From contig CALXTU010000003.1 of assembly GCA_944391495.1 (NCBI GenBank), forward strand, positions 124,001 through 188,000: a stretch of DNA of 64,000 bases, written 5' to 3'. The translations under genes and the position numbers were made by a program. Source of the stretch: an uncultured Alphaproteobacteria bacterium. GTDB lineage: Bacteria > Pseudomonadota > Alphaproteobacteria > RF32 > CAG-239. Below are positions 1 to 7,952 of the stretch, piece after piece. The notes under the pieces were generated by a model. It did no database searches and had not been told where the DNA came from. It worked only from the letters and a program-made list of their open reading frames with translations. Position 1 is the stretch's first letter; each line of letters starts with the position of its first letter.

Positions 1-116
1 TGTTGCTGATTGATTTCGCCTTTTTTCTTCCAGTCATACAACAAATTCAGCTTTTCCTGAAGAGACAAACCTTGTAACTGCAGGTTTTGTTCCGTTGAAA
101 GTTTTTTTTCTTTCAT
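1..116 (-). CDS. hypothetical protein, C-terminal part outside window
   Basis: The reverse strand opens with ATG at 116-114 and stays open to the window edge, giving 38 residues beginning MKEKKLSTEQNLQLQGLSLQ. The visible part is charged and rich in Gln, Leu and Lys, probably helical. It starts 19 bp after the stop of the 101-residue gene at 136-441 on the same strand, so the two are probably co-transcribed. I recognise no family. The gene is cut by the window, so its size and role are unknown. Confidence 0.5.
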   Translation of the reverse strand, partial: MKEKKLSTEQNLQLQGLSLQEKLNLLYDWKKKGEINQQ

Positions 117-135
117 GTCTTTAGGTTTATGTGGT

Positions 136-441
136 TTATGCAATGGAGCGGATAAAATATTCCGCTTTGATTATTTTCTCCGGTATCAGTTTGATTCGTT
201 TCTTGTCGGGATCCAGCAAAGCAAGATGCGTTTCTCCGGAAGTGTCTTTGCACCAGGAAGACCAATAAACGGCGCATCCCAGAGAATCACACCGGCGGAG
301 TTGCTTCTGTACCGGTTTTTTGTTGATAACCACGTAACCTTCAGGCAACAGATTTTTAATCTGATTCAACAGACAACGTTCATGCCAGCGTTGGCGAATG
401 TCTTGTTTTTCCTCGGCTGTTTTGTTTTTTTCTTTAGCCAT
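136..441 (-). CDS. hypothetical protein, 101 aa
   Basis: A basic protein with no signal peptide or membrane segment. The N-terminal third is Lys/Glu-rich (MAKEKNKTAEEKQDIRQRW) and probably helical. The middle holds two cysteines in RRCDSLGCAVYW and a third in SSWCKD, and the tail looks like short beta strands. I know no family for it. It lies just upstream of the partial gene at 1-116 on the same strand and is divergent from the efflux operon at 650. The 442-649 stretch between them should hold both promoters, but I see no strong consensus there. A real small cytoplasmic gene seems likely; its function is unknown. Confidence 0.5.
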   Translation of the reverse strand: MAKEKNKTAEEKQDIRQRWHERCLLNQIKNLLPEGYVVINKKPVQKQLRRCDSLGCAVYWSSWCKDTSGETHLALLDPDKKRIKLIPEKIIKAEYFIRSIA

Positions 442-649
442 AAAAATAAAATTTTTAATTTTTGTCTAATCTTAGCCGCATGCATATTCGGGCGCGGGTA
501 ATTTCGACAAGTAAAACATTTAATTTCTGAATAAGAATATGCATCTTTTAATATAGACAAAAATAAGATTCTTTCAAGTATTATTTTAAAGCTTTTTTAT
601 CTATTTGTCGTTATTATATAAAAACAGTGTTTTTCATAAGGTAAGAAAG

Positions 650-1810
650 ATGCATAAATTTGGCAGAATATCGTTGGCGGCGGCAGGAATTGCCGTAGTC
701 GGACTTGTCATGTTGTCAGGCTGCGGGAAAGATTCCGGTAACCTGGTGACGAATAAGGTCATACAAGGCGGTATTGTGGAAAAAATTACCGCTACGGGAA
801 TTATTAATCCGATTTCAACCGTTAATATCGGGACACAGGTTTCGGGAATTATTGCGGAAATATATGTTGACTATAATTCGAAGGTGGATAAAGGGCAGCT
901 TTTGGCTTTGATTGACCCGCAGACGTTTGAGGCAACGGTTGACCAGCGTCAGGCGGCGCTGGACATTGCCAAGGCCGAGCTGGAAGTAACGAAAAACGAC
1001 ATCGTCTATTATAAAAAACATCTTGACCGCATCAAAAAACTTAACCGGTCGCAGTATTCTACCGATAAGGAACTGGAAACGGCGCAGCGCGACTACAGCA
1101 ACGCCATAGCACAGAAAACTCTGAAAGAAGCGGAAATCAAACAGGCCGAAGCGGCTTTGAAACAGGCTAAAATTGATTTGGAATATACCCGGATTATTTC
1201 CTCGGTTGACGGGGTGGTTATTTCGCGCGAGGTTGAGGTCGGCCAGACGGTGGCGGCTAGTTTTAATACGCCGACGCTGTTTAACGTTGCCGAGGATCTG
1301 ACCAAGATGCAAATAGAGGCCTCGGTGGTGGAGGCGGATATTGCCAAAGTGAAAGACGGGCAGAAGGTGGAGTTTTCGGTGGACAGTTTTCCCGATGAGA
1401 TTTTTGAAGGCGTGGTTACTCAGGTGCGCAACAATCCGATTACGACGTCAAACGTGGTTACGTATGAAGTTATTATCAGTATTGACAACCGGGAGCTGAA
1501 ATTAAAACCCGGTATGACGGCCAACGTGGAAATCATAACCGCCGAAAAAGAGAACGCTTTGCTGGTTCCCAATAAGGCACTGCGTTTTTATGTGACGGAC
1601 GAAAACGGCGAGGTCAGGCGGTATAAGGATAAAGGAATATGGATTATCCGCCGCGGCAAGCCGGAGCGGGTGAGCATTGCAACGGGGATTGTCGATGATG
1701 ATTTTACCGAGGTTATTTCCGATCAGGTGCATGCCGGCGATACGGTTATTCTTGAAGATAAAAAAGAAACGGCAAAACGGGCTGCCAATCTGAGGCTCAG
1801 GAGGCGTTAA
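650..1810 (+). CDS. macA: MacA-type periplasmic adaptor of an ABC efflux pump
   Basis: Membrane-fusion protein of the HlyD/RND adaptor family that links an inner-membrane MacB transporter to an outer-membrane channel. The ATG at 650 is preferred over a TTG at 605 because it starts a clean export signal with a lipobox-like LSGC near residues 20-27; this could be lipidated. After it come a barrel-sandwich strand with INPISTVNIGTQVSG, a long coiled-coil hairpin (about residues 95-180, rich in Ala, Lys, Glu and Gln), and beta-barrel segments with VDGVVISREVEVGQ and PGMTANVEI. The length of 386 residues fits MacA. The stop overlaps the ATPase gene by one base, so the three genes form one operon. 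The substrate cannot be told; macrolides, peptides and lipids are all exported by relatives. Confidence 0.9.
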   Translation: MHKFGRISLAAAGIAVVGLVMLSGCGKDSGNLVTNKVIQGGIVEKITATGIINPISTVNIGTQVSGIIAEIYVDYNSKVDKGQLLALIDPQTFEATVDQRQAALDIAKAELEVTKNDIVYYKKHLDRIKKLNRSQYSTDKELETAQRDYSNAIAQKTLKEAEIKQAEAALKQAKIDLEYTRIISSVDGVVISREVEVGQTVAASFNTPTLFNVAEDLTKMQIEASVVEADIAKVKDGQKVEFSVDSFPDEIFEGVVTQVRNNPITTSNVVTYEVIISIDNRELKLKPGMTANVEIITAEKENALLVPNKALRFYVTDENGEVRRYKDKGIWIIRRGKPERVSIATGIVDDDFTEVISDQVHAGDTVILEDKKETAKRAANLRLRRR

Positions 1811-2502
1811 TGAGCCTTATCGAGCTGAAGCGAATTGTCAAAAGTTATCCGCTGGACGGATTGCAGCTTAAGATTCTTAAAGGAATAGATCTTCAGATTG
1901 AAGATGGTGAGTTTGTTGCGATTATGGGGCCCTCGGGGTCTGGAAAATCAACTTTGATGAATATTCTCGGGTGTCTGGATAAGCCGACTTCGGGGAGTTA
2001 TGTTCTTGACGGACAGCGGGTTGATAATATGACCGCCGATGAACTGGCCGAAATCCGTAACCGCAAACTCGGTTTTGTTTTTCAGGGGTTTAATCTGCTG
2101 CCGCGCACCACGGCGCTTGAGAATGTGGAGCTGCCGATGGTTTATGCCAATGTTCCGGCGGCAATAAGGGAAAAACGAGCCCGGGACGCTTTGACCAAAG
2201 TGGGATTGAAAGAGCGTATGTATCATCAGCCCAGTCAGTTGTCGGGCGGGCAGCAGCAGCGCGTGGCTATCGCGCGGGCGGTGGTGAACGAGGCGCCGAT
2301 TATTTTTGCCGATGAACCCACCGGTAATCTGGACACCAAAATGAGTGTTGAAATCATGAAACTTTTTACCCGGCTGAATGAAGAACTCCGCCGGACAATC
2401 ATTCTGGTTACCCATGAAGACGATATTGCCCGCTATGCCCGGCGGATTATCAGACTGGTTGACGGTGAGATTTACTCAGACGAAAGGAACAGCCGTGATT
2501 GA
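1810..2502 (+). CDS. MacB-type ABC transporter ATP-binding protein
   Basis: ATPase subunit of a MacB/LolD-type exporter, 230 residues. Visible motifs are the Walker A GPSGSGKST near residue 41, the Q-loop FVFQGFNLLPR near 93, the signature LSGGQQQRVAIARA near 143, Walker B IIFADEPTGNLD near 165 and the switch His in LVTHED near 203. The start ATG shares one base with the macA stop (TAATG). In Escherichia coli MacB the ATPase and permease are one chain; here they are separate genes, a common split form. It powers export of the substrate held by the adaptor encoded upstream. Confidence 0.93.
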   Translation: MSLIELKRIVKSYPLDGLQLKILKGIDLQIEDGEFVAIMGPSGSGKSTLMNILGCLDKPTSGSYVLDGQRVDNMTADELAEIRNRKLGFVFQGFNLLPRTTALENVELPMVYANVPAAIREKRARDALTKVGLKERMYHQPSQLSGGQQQRVAIARAVVNEAPIIFADEPTGNLDTKMSVEIMKLFTRLNEELRRTIILVTHEDDIARYARRIIRLVDGEIYSDERNSRD

Positions 2503-3724
2503 TGCCCGCACCATATTTTCAATAGCCATACGGGCGGTAAAGGCCAATAAGATGCGTTCGATATTGACCAGTCTCGGCATTATTATCGGCGTGGCGGCGG
2601 TTATTGTCATGCTGGCGGTTGGTCACGGGGCGCAGATATCCATTCAGAATGAGATGAAGACCATGGGGTCTAATCTGATTGTCATTCGTTCTGGGGTGGC
2701 AACTTCCTCCGGTGCACGCGGCGGTCACGGTTCACGGCCGACGATGAAGAAGAGCGACGGCGATGCCATTCAGGAAAAAATTGCGGCCATTCGTCTGGCA
2801 GCGCCGGTATTGGAGGAAACGACCCAGATTGTTTACGGCAATGCGAACTGGTCAACCGGCGTTACCGGTACCGATCAACGAATGTTTGCCATAAAAGAAT
2901 GGAATCTGGCTTACGGGCGGATGTTTTCGTCAGCCGATGTGCGCAGTGCCGCCAAAGTAGCCATTCTCGGTCAGACGGTGGTCAATGAATTGTTCGGCGA
3001 TGTTGATCCTTTGGGTAAAATCATCAGGGTCAAAGGGATACCGTTCAAAGTTATCGGTGTTTTGGTAGCCAGAGGCCAGTCCGGCAACGGTATGGATCAA
3101 GATGACGTGGTCTATATTCCGATTACCACCGCACAGAAAAAAGTGATGGGAATTTCGTTTCCCGATCAGGTCAAGCTGGTTATGCTGCAGGCCGTTGACG
3201 CCCAAAGCACTTATACCGCCCAGGAAGAAATCCGCGAACTTTTGCGGCAGAAGCACAATCTCGGCGCCAATAAAGAAGATGATTTTGTCATACGCAATCT
3301 GACCCAGATGATGGAAATGATGGAAAGTTCAAGCAAAATCATGACGATTTTGCTCGGTTCGATTGCCTCCATATCCTTATTGGTCGGCGGTATCGGTATT
3401 ATGAATATTATGCTGGTGTCGGTGACCGAACGGACGCGGGAAATCGGTATTCGTATGGCAATCGGCGCCAAAGCATGGGATATCCGCTGGCAGTTTTTGA
3501 CCGAGGCTCTGGTACTTTCGCTGATCGGCGGTTTGGCCGGCGTTGTTCTGGGGGTGGTCGGTTCGGTTCTGGTCGGTGTGTTTACTTCGCTGTCAACCAA
3601 ATTGTCTTTGCTTTATGTTTTGCTGCCGTTTTCTTTCGCCGGACTGGTCGGATTGTTTTTCGGCTTTTATCCGGCCTATAAAGCCTCGCTTTTAAATCCG
3701 ATTAACGCGCTGCGCTATGAGTAG
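2495..3724 (+). CDS. MacB-type ABC transporter permease
   Basis: Inner-membrane permease of the same pump. The GTG at 2495 is chosen as start because it lies 8 bp inside the end of the ATPase gene, has AAAGGA just upstream, and yields MIDARTIFSIAIRAVKANK, the usual cytoplasmic lead-in to the first membrane helix. An upstream ATG in the same frame would add 39 residues translated from within the ATPase gene and is unlikely. One helix lies near residues 25-45, followed by a large periplasmic domain, then three helices in the last 130 residues including ISLLVGGIGIMNIMLVSVTE and the RTREIGIRMAIGA coupling loop typical of FtsX/MacB permeases. Its 3' end is 2 bp from the convergent trxB, with no terminator between. 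Confidence 0.9.
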   Translation: MIDARTIFSIAIRAVKANKMRSILTSLGIIIGVAAVIVMLAVGHGAQISIQNEMKTMGSNLIVIRSGVATSSGARGGHGSRPTMKKSDGDAIQEKIAAIRLAAPVLEETTQIVYGNANWSTGVTGTDQRMFAIKEWNLAYGRMFSSADVRSAAKVAILGQTVVNELFGDVDPLGKIIRVKGIPFKVIGVLVARGQSGNGMDQDDVVYIPITTAQKKVMGISFPDQVKLVMLQAVDAQSTYTAQEEIRELLRQKHNLGANKEDDFVIRNLTQMMEMMESSSKIMTILLGSIASISLLVGGIGIMNIMLVSVTERTREIGIRMAIGAKAWDIRWQFLTEALVLSLIGGLAGVVLGVVGSVLVGVFTSLSTKLSLLYVLLPFSFAGLVGLFFGFYPAYKASLLNPINALRYE

Positions 3725-3726
3725 TT

Positions 3727-4662
3727 TCAGCGGCTGAGCCAGCGTCCGGCTTCAATGGCGGCCATAGCGCCGGAACCGGCGGCAATAACTGCCTGGCGGA
3801 ATTCCGGGTTTTGTACGTCGCCGGCGGCAAAAACGCCCTCAATGCTGGTTTTGGTGCTGCCGGGCATGGTTTTGATGTAACCGTGCCGGTCAAGCTCCAG
3901 CCGGTTTTGAAAGATTTCGGTATTCGGTTTGTGGCCGACGGCGATAAAAATGCCGTCAGCCGGAAGAATTTCGGTTTTGTCGCTTTTGACATTTTTAAAT
4001 TTGATGCCCTCTATGGCCGGCGGATTGTCGCGGCCGATAAATTCTTCAACCGTGCAGTCATACATTACCCTGATTTGCGGATTATTGAACAGTTTGTTTT
4101 GCAGGTGCCGGTCGGCACGAAGGGAATCACGGCGGTGAATCAGCGTTACCGAACGGGCAAAGGTGGTGAGGTAGAGGGCTTCTTCAACCGCAGAATTACC
4201 GCCGCCGATAACAACAACATTTTTGCCGCGGTAGAAAAAGCCGTCGCAGGTGGCGCAAACGGATATTCCGAATCCGCGATATTTTTCTTCGTTGGCCAGG
4301 CCGAGCCATTTGGCCGAGGCGCCGGTGGCAATGATAATGCTGTCGGCATAGAAAACATCATGATTCTCGGAAGAACATTCAAACGGACGATGGTTAAAAT
4401 CAACCTCGACGATTTTGTCGTTTACCAGTCTGACGCCGAAAGTTTCGGCCTGCCGGCGCATATTTTCCATAAGCTCGGTTCCGGATAATCCGTGCGGAAA
4501 ACCAGGAAAATTTTCGACGCTTTCGCTTAAAACCAGCTGGCCGCCTTGTTCGGTTCCGGAAACCAGAATCGGTTCGAGACCAGAGCGGGCGGCATAAATA
4601 CCGGCCGTATAACCAGCCGGACCGGAGCCGATAATCAGGATTTTGCTTTTAAATTCGGCCAT
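3727..4662 (-). CDS. trxB: thioredoxin reductase
   Basis: NADPH:thioredoxin oxidoreductase, a cytoplasmic flavoprotein that keeps thioredoxin reduced. The 311-residue length is typical. It shows the FAD motif GSGPAGYTAGIYAARSG near residue 12, the redox pair in CATCDG near 136-139, the NADPH motif GGGNSAVEEALYL near 155 and the C-terminal FAD motif GVFAAGDVQNPEFRQAV near 275. Its start overlaps the 3' end of a 57-residue Cys/Asp-rich gene by 28 bases, which implies translational coupling to that peptide. It converges with the macAB operon. Confidence 0.96.
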   Translation of the reverse strand: MAEFKSKILIIGSGPAGYTAGIYAARSGLEPILVSGTEQGGQLVLSESVENFPGFPHGLSGTELMENMRRQAETFGVRLVNDKIVEVDFNHRPFECSSENHDVFYADSIIIATGASAKWLGLANEEKYRGFGISVCATCDGFFYRGKNVVVIGGGNSAVEEALYLTTFARSVTLIHRRDSLRADRHLQNKLFNNPQIRVMYDCTVEEFIGRDNPPAIEGIKFKNVKSDKTEILPADGIFIAVGHKPNTEIFQNRLELDRHGYIKTMPGSTKTSIEGVFAAGDVQNPEFRQAVIAAGSGAMAAIEAGRWLSR

Positions 4663-4808
4663 GGTTTGTTGTCTTTCTCAAGAGGTTCAGCGGCAGTAAA
4701 ATCTTTTATGTTGTTCGGATATGAGCAGCCGCAGTTATTGTCGTCATCACAGTCACATTCGTTGCTGTCTGGAAGCGTGTCGATATCGTCTTGAATGTTC
4801 ATTGTCAT
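4635..4808 (-). CDS. small Cys/Asp-rich protein overlapping trxB
   Basis: The ATG at 4808 has GAGGA five bases upstream and opens a 57-residue frame; a second ATG two codons on is an alternative. A longer frame reaching 4895 would begin within greA's 3' end and its terminator and is rejected. The peptide carries a tight cluster of four cysteines and acidic residues, NECDCDDDNNCGC near residues 16-28, and ends in a basic PNLKAKS. No export signal is visible. The last 28 bases overlap trxB in another frame. The cysteine cluster beside thioredoxin reductase suggests metal binding or redox buffering, but this is only inference; I know no family. Confidence 0.55.
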   Translation of the reverse strand: MTMNIQDDIDTLPDSNECDCDDDNNCGCSYPNNIKDFTAAEPLEKDNKPWPNLKAKS

Positions 4809-4818
4809 TTTCCTCAAA

Positions 4819-4850
4819 TAAAAAAACTGCCGGAGAAATTTCTGGCAGTT
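4819..4850 (-). terminator. Rho-independent terminator of greA
   Basis: On the reverse strand AACTGCC pairs with GGCAGTT, enclosing the self-complementary AGAAATTTCT with a two-base bulge, and is followed by a run of seven T. It sits just past the greA stop and directly before the ribosome-binding site of the 57-residue gene, so it also controls how much transcription enters trxB. Confidence 0.75.
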
Positions 4851-4875
4851 TTGATATAATCGACCGTTGGTAAAA

Positions 4876-5349
4876 TTAAATATATTTGACCTCAATTATT
4901 TCAAAAGATTTGCGGCCGGAAGGTGCGCTGAACTCGGCAACGTCGCCGACTTCTTTGCCAATCAGGGCTTTGGCCAGCGGCGAAGACAAAGAAATTTTGT
5001 TTTTTTCAATATCGGCCTCATAATCACCGACAATCTGATAAGATTTTTCTTCGTCGGAATCTTCATCGGCGACGACAACCGTAGCGCCGAAGCGGATCGT
5101 ATCGCTGTGGACTTTGGCAACGTCAATAACCTGGGCGCGGCTCAAAACGGCTTCCAGATCCTGAATGCGTCCCTCAATAAAGCTTTGCTTTTCTTTGGCG
5201 GCGGAATATTCGGCGTTTTCCGATAAATCGCCCTGAGCGCGCGCTTCGGAAATGGCGGCAATAATGTTCGGGCGTTCAACCGCTTTTAAGTTTTTTAATT
5301 CGGCTTCCAAGGCCGTATAGCCGACTTTAGTCAGAGGAAATTTTTCCAT
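4876..5349 (-). CDS. greA: transcription elongation factor GreA
   Basis: Rescues backtracked RNA polymerase by stimulating cleavage of the 3' end of the transcript. The 157-residue length is normal. The N-terminal coiled coil starts MEKFPLTKVGYTALEAELKNL and carries the tip region RAQGDLSENAEYSAAKE with the two acidic residues of the active loop (D and E in GDLSENAEY). The C-terminal FKBP-like domain ends SGRKSFEIIEVKYI. The gene stands alone with its own promoter, a leader hairpin and a terminator. Confidence 0.96.
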   Translation of the reverse strand: MEKFPLTKVGYTALEAELKNLKAVERPNIIAAISEARAQGDLSENAEYSAAKEKQSFIEGRIQDLEAVLSRAQVIDVAKVHSDTIRFGATVVVADEDSDEEKSYQIVGDYEADIEKNKISLSSPLAKALIGKEVGDVAEFSAPSGRKSFEIIEVKYI

Positions 5350-5377
5350 TTTTACACCTGTCCTGTTAATATTTCAG

Positions 5378-5413
5378 AAAAAAAGAACTGCGAGGGAGCT
5401 TACTCCTTCACAG
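5378..5413 (-). terminator. terminator inside the greA leader (attenuator; possible short RNA)
   Basis: Read on the reverse strand, CTGTGAAGGAG pairs with CTCCCTCGCAG around a TAAG loop (one mismatch and one G-T pair), then comes TTCTTTTTTT. It lies 29 bases before the greA start codon and after the greA promoter. No other reverse-strand gene ends nearby, so it acts on greA's own transcript. Termination here would release an RNA of roughly 58 bases starting near 5435. Escherichia coli greA has a comparable leader terminator that yields the GraL RNA; homology is not implied. Confidence 0.75.
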
Positions 5414-5441
5414 AACGATTGCGATATCTTTAATGGAATTA

Positions 5442-5469
5442 AATATAGCATATTCAAAAAATAAATCAA
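5442..5469 (-). promoter_or_regulatory. greA promoter
   Basis: The reverse strand reads TTGATT (5469-5464), a 16-base spacer ending in TGC, and TATATT (5447-5442). This is a good sigma-70 promoter with an extended -10. Transcription should start near 5435. Confidence 0.65.
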
Positions 5470-5572
5470 GTTTTTTTCTTTGCAGGGGAAAAACAACGCA
5501 AACAGCTATACAATCATAAATTTTATGGTAGTCTGAATAAGTATTTCTTTAACCACTTTCGGAGAATGTGAG

Positions 5573-6031
5573 ATGAAAAAAGTTTATCTGTTGTCGGCTG
5601 TTGCCGCGGGCGTTCTGGCTTTAAGCTCCAATGCCAATGCATATGATTCGACCGGCTGCGGTTTGGGATCAATGGCATGGCGCGGACAGTCAGGCATCGT
5701 ACCGCAGGTTTTGGCCGCAACAACCAACGGTATATTCGGAACGCAGACTTTCGGTATTTCAACCGGTACGTCCGGTTGTGATCCGAACGGCCGAGTTACC
5801 GGCGGAACGGGAAGAATGCTGCTGGCCTTTTTGGAAAACAATATGGAACAGTTTGCGCTGGATGCCGCGGCCGGACAGGGTGAGACTCTGGTAACGGTTG
5901 CCGGTATCTTAAATGTTGATGAAGCCGAATTTTCCGGCAAAATCAAAAACAATTTCGGCGTTTTGTTTGCCAGCAACGACGTTGACGCCGTTGATCTGAC
6001 GTTATCGGTTATGCAGCTGGCCAAGGCCTAA
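5573..6031 (+). CDS. DUF3015-family secreted protein
   Basis: A 152-residue exported protein. It begins MKKVYLLSAVAAGVLALSSN and has a probable signal-peptidase site after ANA near residue 23. The mature part has the features I associate with DUF3015: an early YDSTGCGLGSMAW, the TNGIFGTQTFGISTGTSGC block with a second and third cysteine, and an ILNV region with a helical tail. Members are periplasmic or outer-membrane associated with unknown role. The start has GGAG upstream. A strong hairpin follows at 6053-6107, separating it from the DUF4105 gene downstream, which is also an envelope protein. Confidence 0.8.
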   Translation: MKKVYLLSAVAAGVLALSSNANAYDSTGCGLGSMAWRGQSGIVPQVLAATTNGIFGTQTFGISTGTSGCDPNGRVTGGTGRMLLAFLENNMEQFALDAAAGQGETLVTVAGILNVDEAEFSGKIKNNFGVLFASNDVDAVDLTLSVMQLAKA

Positions 6032-6052
6032 TGCAGATAAAGCTTTTGCTTT

Positions 6053-6107
6053 CGGAGGTATTCGCGGCGTTATGACAACGGTTTCGGGGATGCCTCCGTT
6101 TTTTTAT
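6053..6107 (+). terminator. terminator after the DUF3015 gene
   Basis: CGGAGGTAT (6053-6061) pairs with ATGCCTCCG (6090-6098), with one G-T pair, followed by TTTTTTTATC. The loop is large but can fold further. It ends just before the start codon of the next gene. Confidence 0.65.
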
Positions 6108-6116
6108 CTTATCCGG

Positions 6117-7910
6117 ATGATGAAGTATCTTGTTTTTGTTTTGATGTTTTTATACTGCGGAGCGGTGGCAGCGGCTGATTTTGCCGAATCCGAAGCATGG
6201 TTGGCGGTCGGGCATTATCAAAACGGCAAGAGTTCAATTGATTCGCCGAACTTTTTTCTAAGCGAAAACGGCAAAACCGATCCGGCGGCCGAGCTGGCGG
6301 CAACCATTGCTTTGTTTGCCGGTAATGATGATGAAAAAAAATGTCTGTTCCCGTCAAGGTATCTGCTGCTGAAAAAAAACGGGCTGACGACGGCCCCGTT
6401 TCCGCAGTGCAAAGAATATGAACAATTCAAAAAAGATTTGCAGCCGGCGGGGGTGACGCTGCTGTTTACCGATGCGTATATGAACAACCCGTCATCCATG
6501 TTCGGACATACGTTGTTGAGAATTGATACCCGGCGTAAAGGAACTCAACTTTTGGCTCACGGTGCCAATTACGGCGCTTTTACCGGAGATGAACCCGGTG
6601 CTTTGTATGCCGTGCTGGGGTTGACCGGCGGGTATTTCGGCGGTTTTACGGTCAAGCCGTATTATGATATCATCAATACTTACAACAATATTGAGAATCG
6701 GGATATTTGGGAGCTTAATCTTGATTTCTCACCGGAAGAACTTGATTTTTTTGTGGCGCATTTGTGGGAAATAGGCCAGACGCAGTCCAGATATTACTTT
6801 TTCAGCCGCAATTGCTCTTATATGCTGATGGAAATGCTTGATGCGGTGCGGCCGTCGCTTAAGCTGGCGCAACAGTTTCCGGTTCAGGCCATACCATTGG
6901 ATACGTTCAAGGCGGCTTACCGGGCGCCGGGGCTGATTAAAGGGCTTAATTATCGTCCGTCGCGGCAAAATAAGATAAGGCACCGCTACCGGGAAATGTC
7001 TTCGGAACAGAAAAAAGTGTATCTTGATATTATCAAAAGCAAAAATTTTGAACTGCCCGAAGATATGAGTGCCGCGGATAAGTCTGATGTTTTGGAAACG
7101 GCGTATCAGTACGTGCAATATCAGTACGTGGCCGGAGATTTGGAACTGAAGGACTATCGCCGGCAGAGCTTTGACGCGCTGCGTGCCCGCAGCCGGCTTT
7201 CCGGTAAGGGGCGTATCGGAGATGAGTTTGCGGGAAGATCTCCGTTGGAAGCACACGAATCTATGCGCTTGACGGCCGGCTGGGGTGTGCGTAACGGCGA
7301 AAGTTTTGAGGAACTCGGTTTCCGGCCGGCATATCAGTCATTGACGGATAATACTTTCGGTTTGCCGAAGGGAGCCGAGATTAATTTTCTGGAAACAAAA
7401 TTCAGGCATTATGACGAGCGCGACAAATATGTATTGCAAAATTTTGATTTGCTGACCATCCGTTCAATTTCGCCGATTGATGCGATGTTTACGCCGATGT
7501 CTTTTCAGATTAAGGCAAATATCGAAAGATGGCAGAATCCGGATAATGAACGGGAAGGGTATGTCGGGCATCTGACGGTCGGCAGCGGCGGGGCTTATGC
7601 TTTTAACGACCGGTTATGGGGCTTTGCGCTTGTGAATACCAAGGCGGCATACGGCGGATTTTTGCCGCATAATTCATGGCTGGCCATGAGTGTGGATTTC
7701 GGTTTGCTGGCAGATTTGGGAAACTGGCAGATTTTGGGAGAGATTGAGCCGCAGTGGGCCAGTCAGAAAATCGGGCAGAAAACGGCTTATAAACTGGAGG
7801 CCAATTACGTTATTGATACCAACTGGGCCGTGGGCGGGGCGCTTTTGTTTGAGGACACGCCGGGTAAAGATACGGAAGAATTTATCGCCGGCCTCCGATG
7901 GTATTTTTAA
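6117..7910 (+). CDS. DUF4105 domain outer-envelope protein
   Basis: A protein of 597 residues from the ATG at 6117, preferred because it opens a signal peptide (MMKYLVFVLMFLYCGAVAAA) and because the earlier in-frame ATG at 6072 lies inside the terminator hairpin. The conserved DUF4105 region spans about residues 80-240, with SSMFGHTLLRID, a Tyr-rich PYYDIINTYNNIE segment, and SRNCSYMLMEML; the His and Cys in the last two are likely catalytic in this predicted peptidase-like fold. The C-terminal 200 residues look like alternating beta strands ending in FIAGLRWYF, as an outer-membrane barrel would. The ribosome-binding site is poor, so read-through and reduced translation are likely. The substrate is unknown. 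Confidence 0.8.
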   Translation: MMKYLVFVLMFLYCGAVAAADFAESEAWLAVGHYQNGKSSIDSPNFFLSENGKTDPAAELAATIALFAGNDDEKKCLFPSRYLLLKKNGLTTAPFPQCKEYEQFKKDLQPAGVTLLFTDAYMNNPSSMFGHTLLRIDTRRKGTQLLAHGANYGAFTGDEPGALYAVLGLTGGYFGGFTVKPYYDIINTYNNIENRDIWELNLDFSPEELDFFVAHLWEIGQTQSRYYFFSRNCSYMLMEMLDAVRPSLKLAQQFPVQAIPLDTFKAAYRAPGLIKGLNYRPSRQNKIRHRYREMSSEQKKVYLDIIKSKNFELPEDMSAADKSDVLETAYQYVQYQYVAGDLELKDYRRQSFDALRARSRLSGKGRIGDEFAGRSPLEAHESMRLTAGWGVRNGESFEELGFRPAYQSLTDNTFGLPKGAEINFLETKFRHYDERDKYVLQNFDLLTIRSISPIDAMFTPMSFQIKANIERWQNPDNEREGYVGHLTVGSGGAYAFNDRLWGFALVNTKAAYGGFLPHNSWLAMSVDFGLLADLGNWQILGEIEPQWASQKIGQKTAYKLEANYVIDTNWAVGGALLFEDTPGKDTEEFIAGLRWYF

Positions 7911-7914
7911 AATG

Positions 7915-7949
7915 AAAAACCCGTTTTGCCGGTGCAAAAGCGGGTTTTT
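7915..7949. terminator. bidirectional terminator between convergent genes
   Basis: AAAAACCCG and CGGGTTTTT flank an inner TTTTGC-CGGT-GCAAAA stem with one bulged G. T runs on both strands serve the DUF4105 gene and the reverse-strand gene at 7953-8393. Confidence 0.85.
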
Positions 7950-7952
7950 CAA

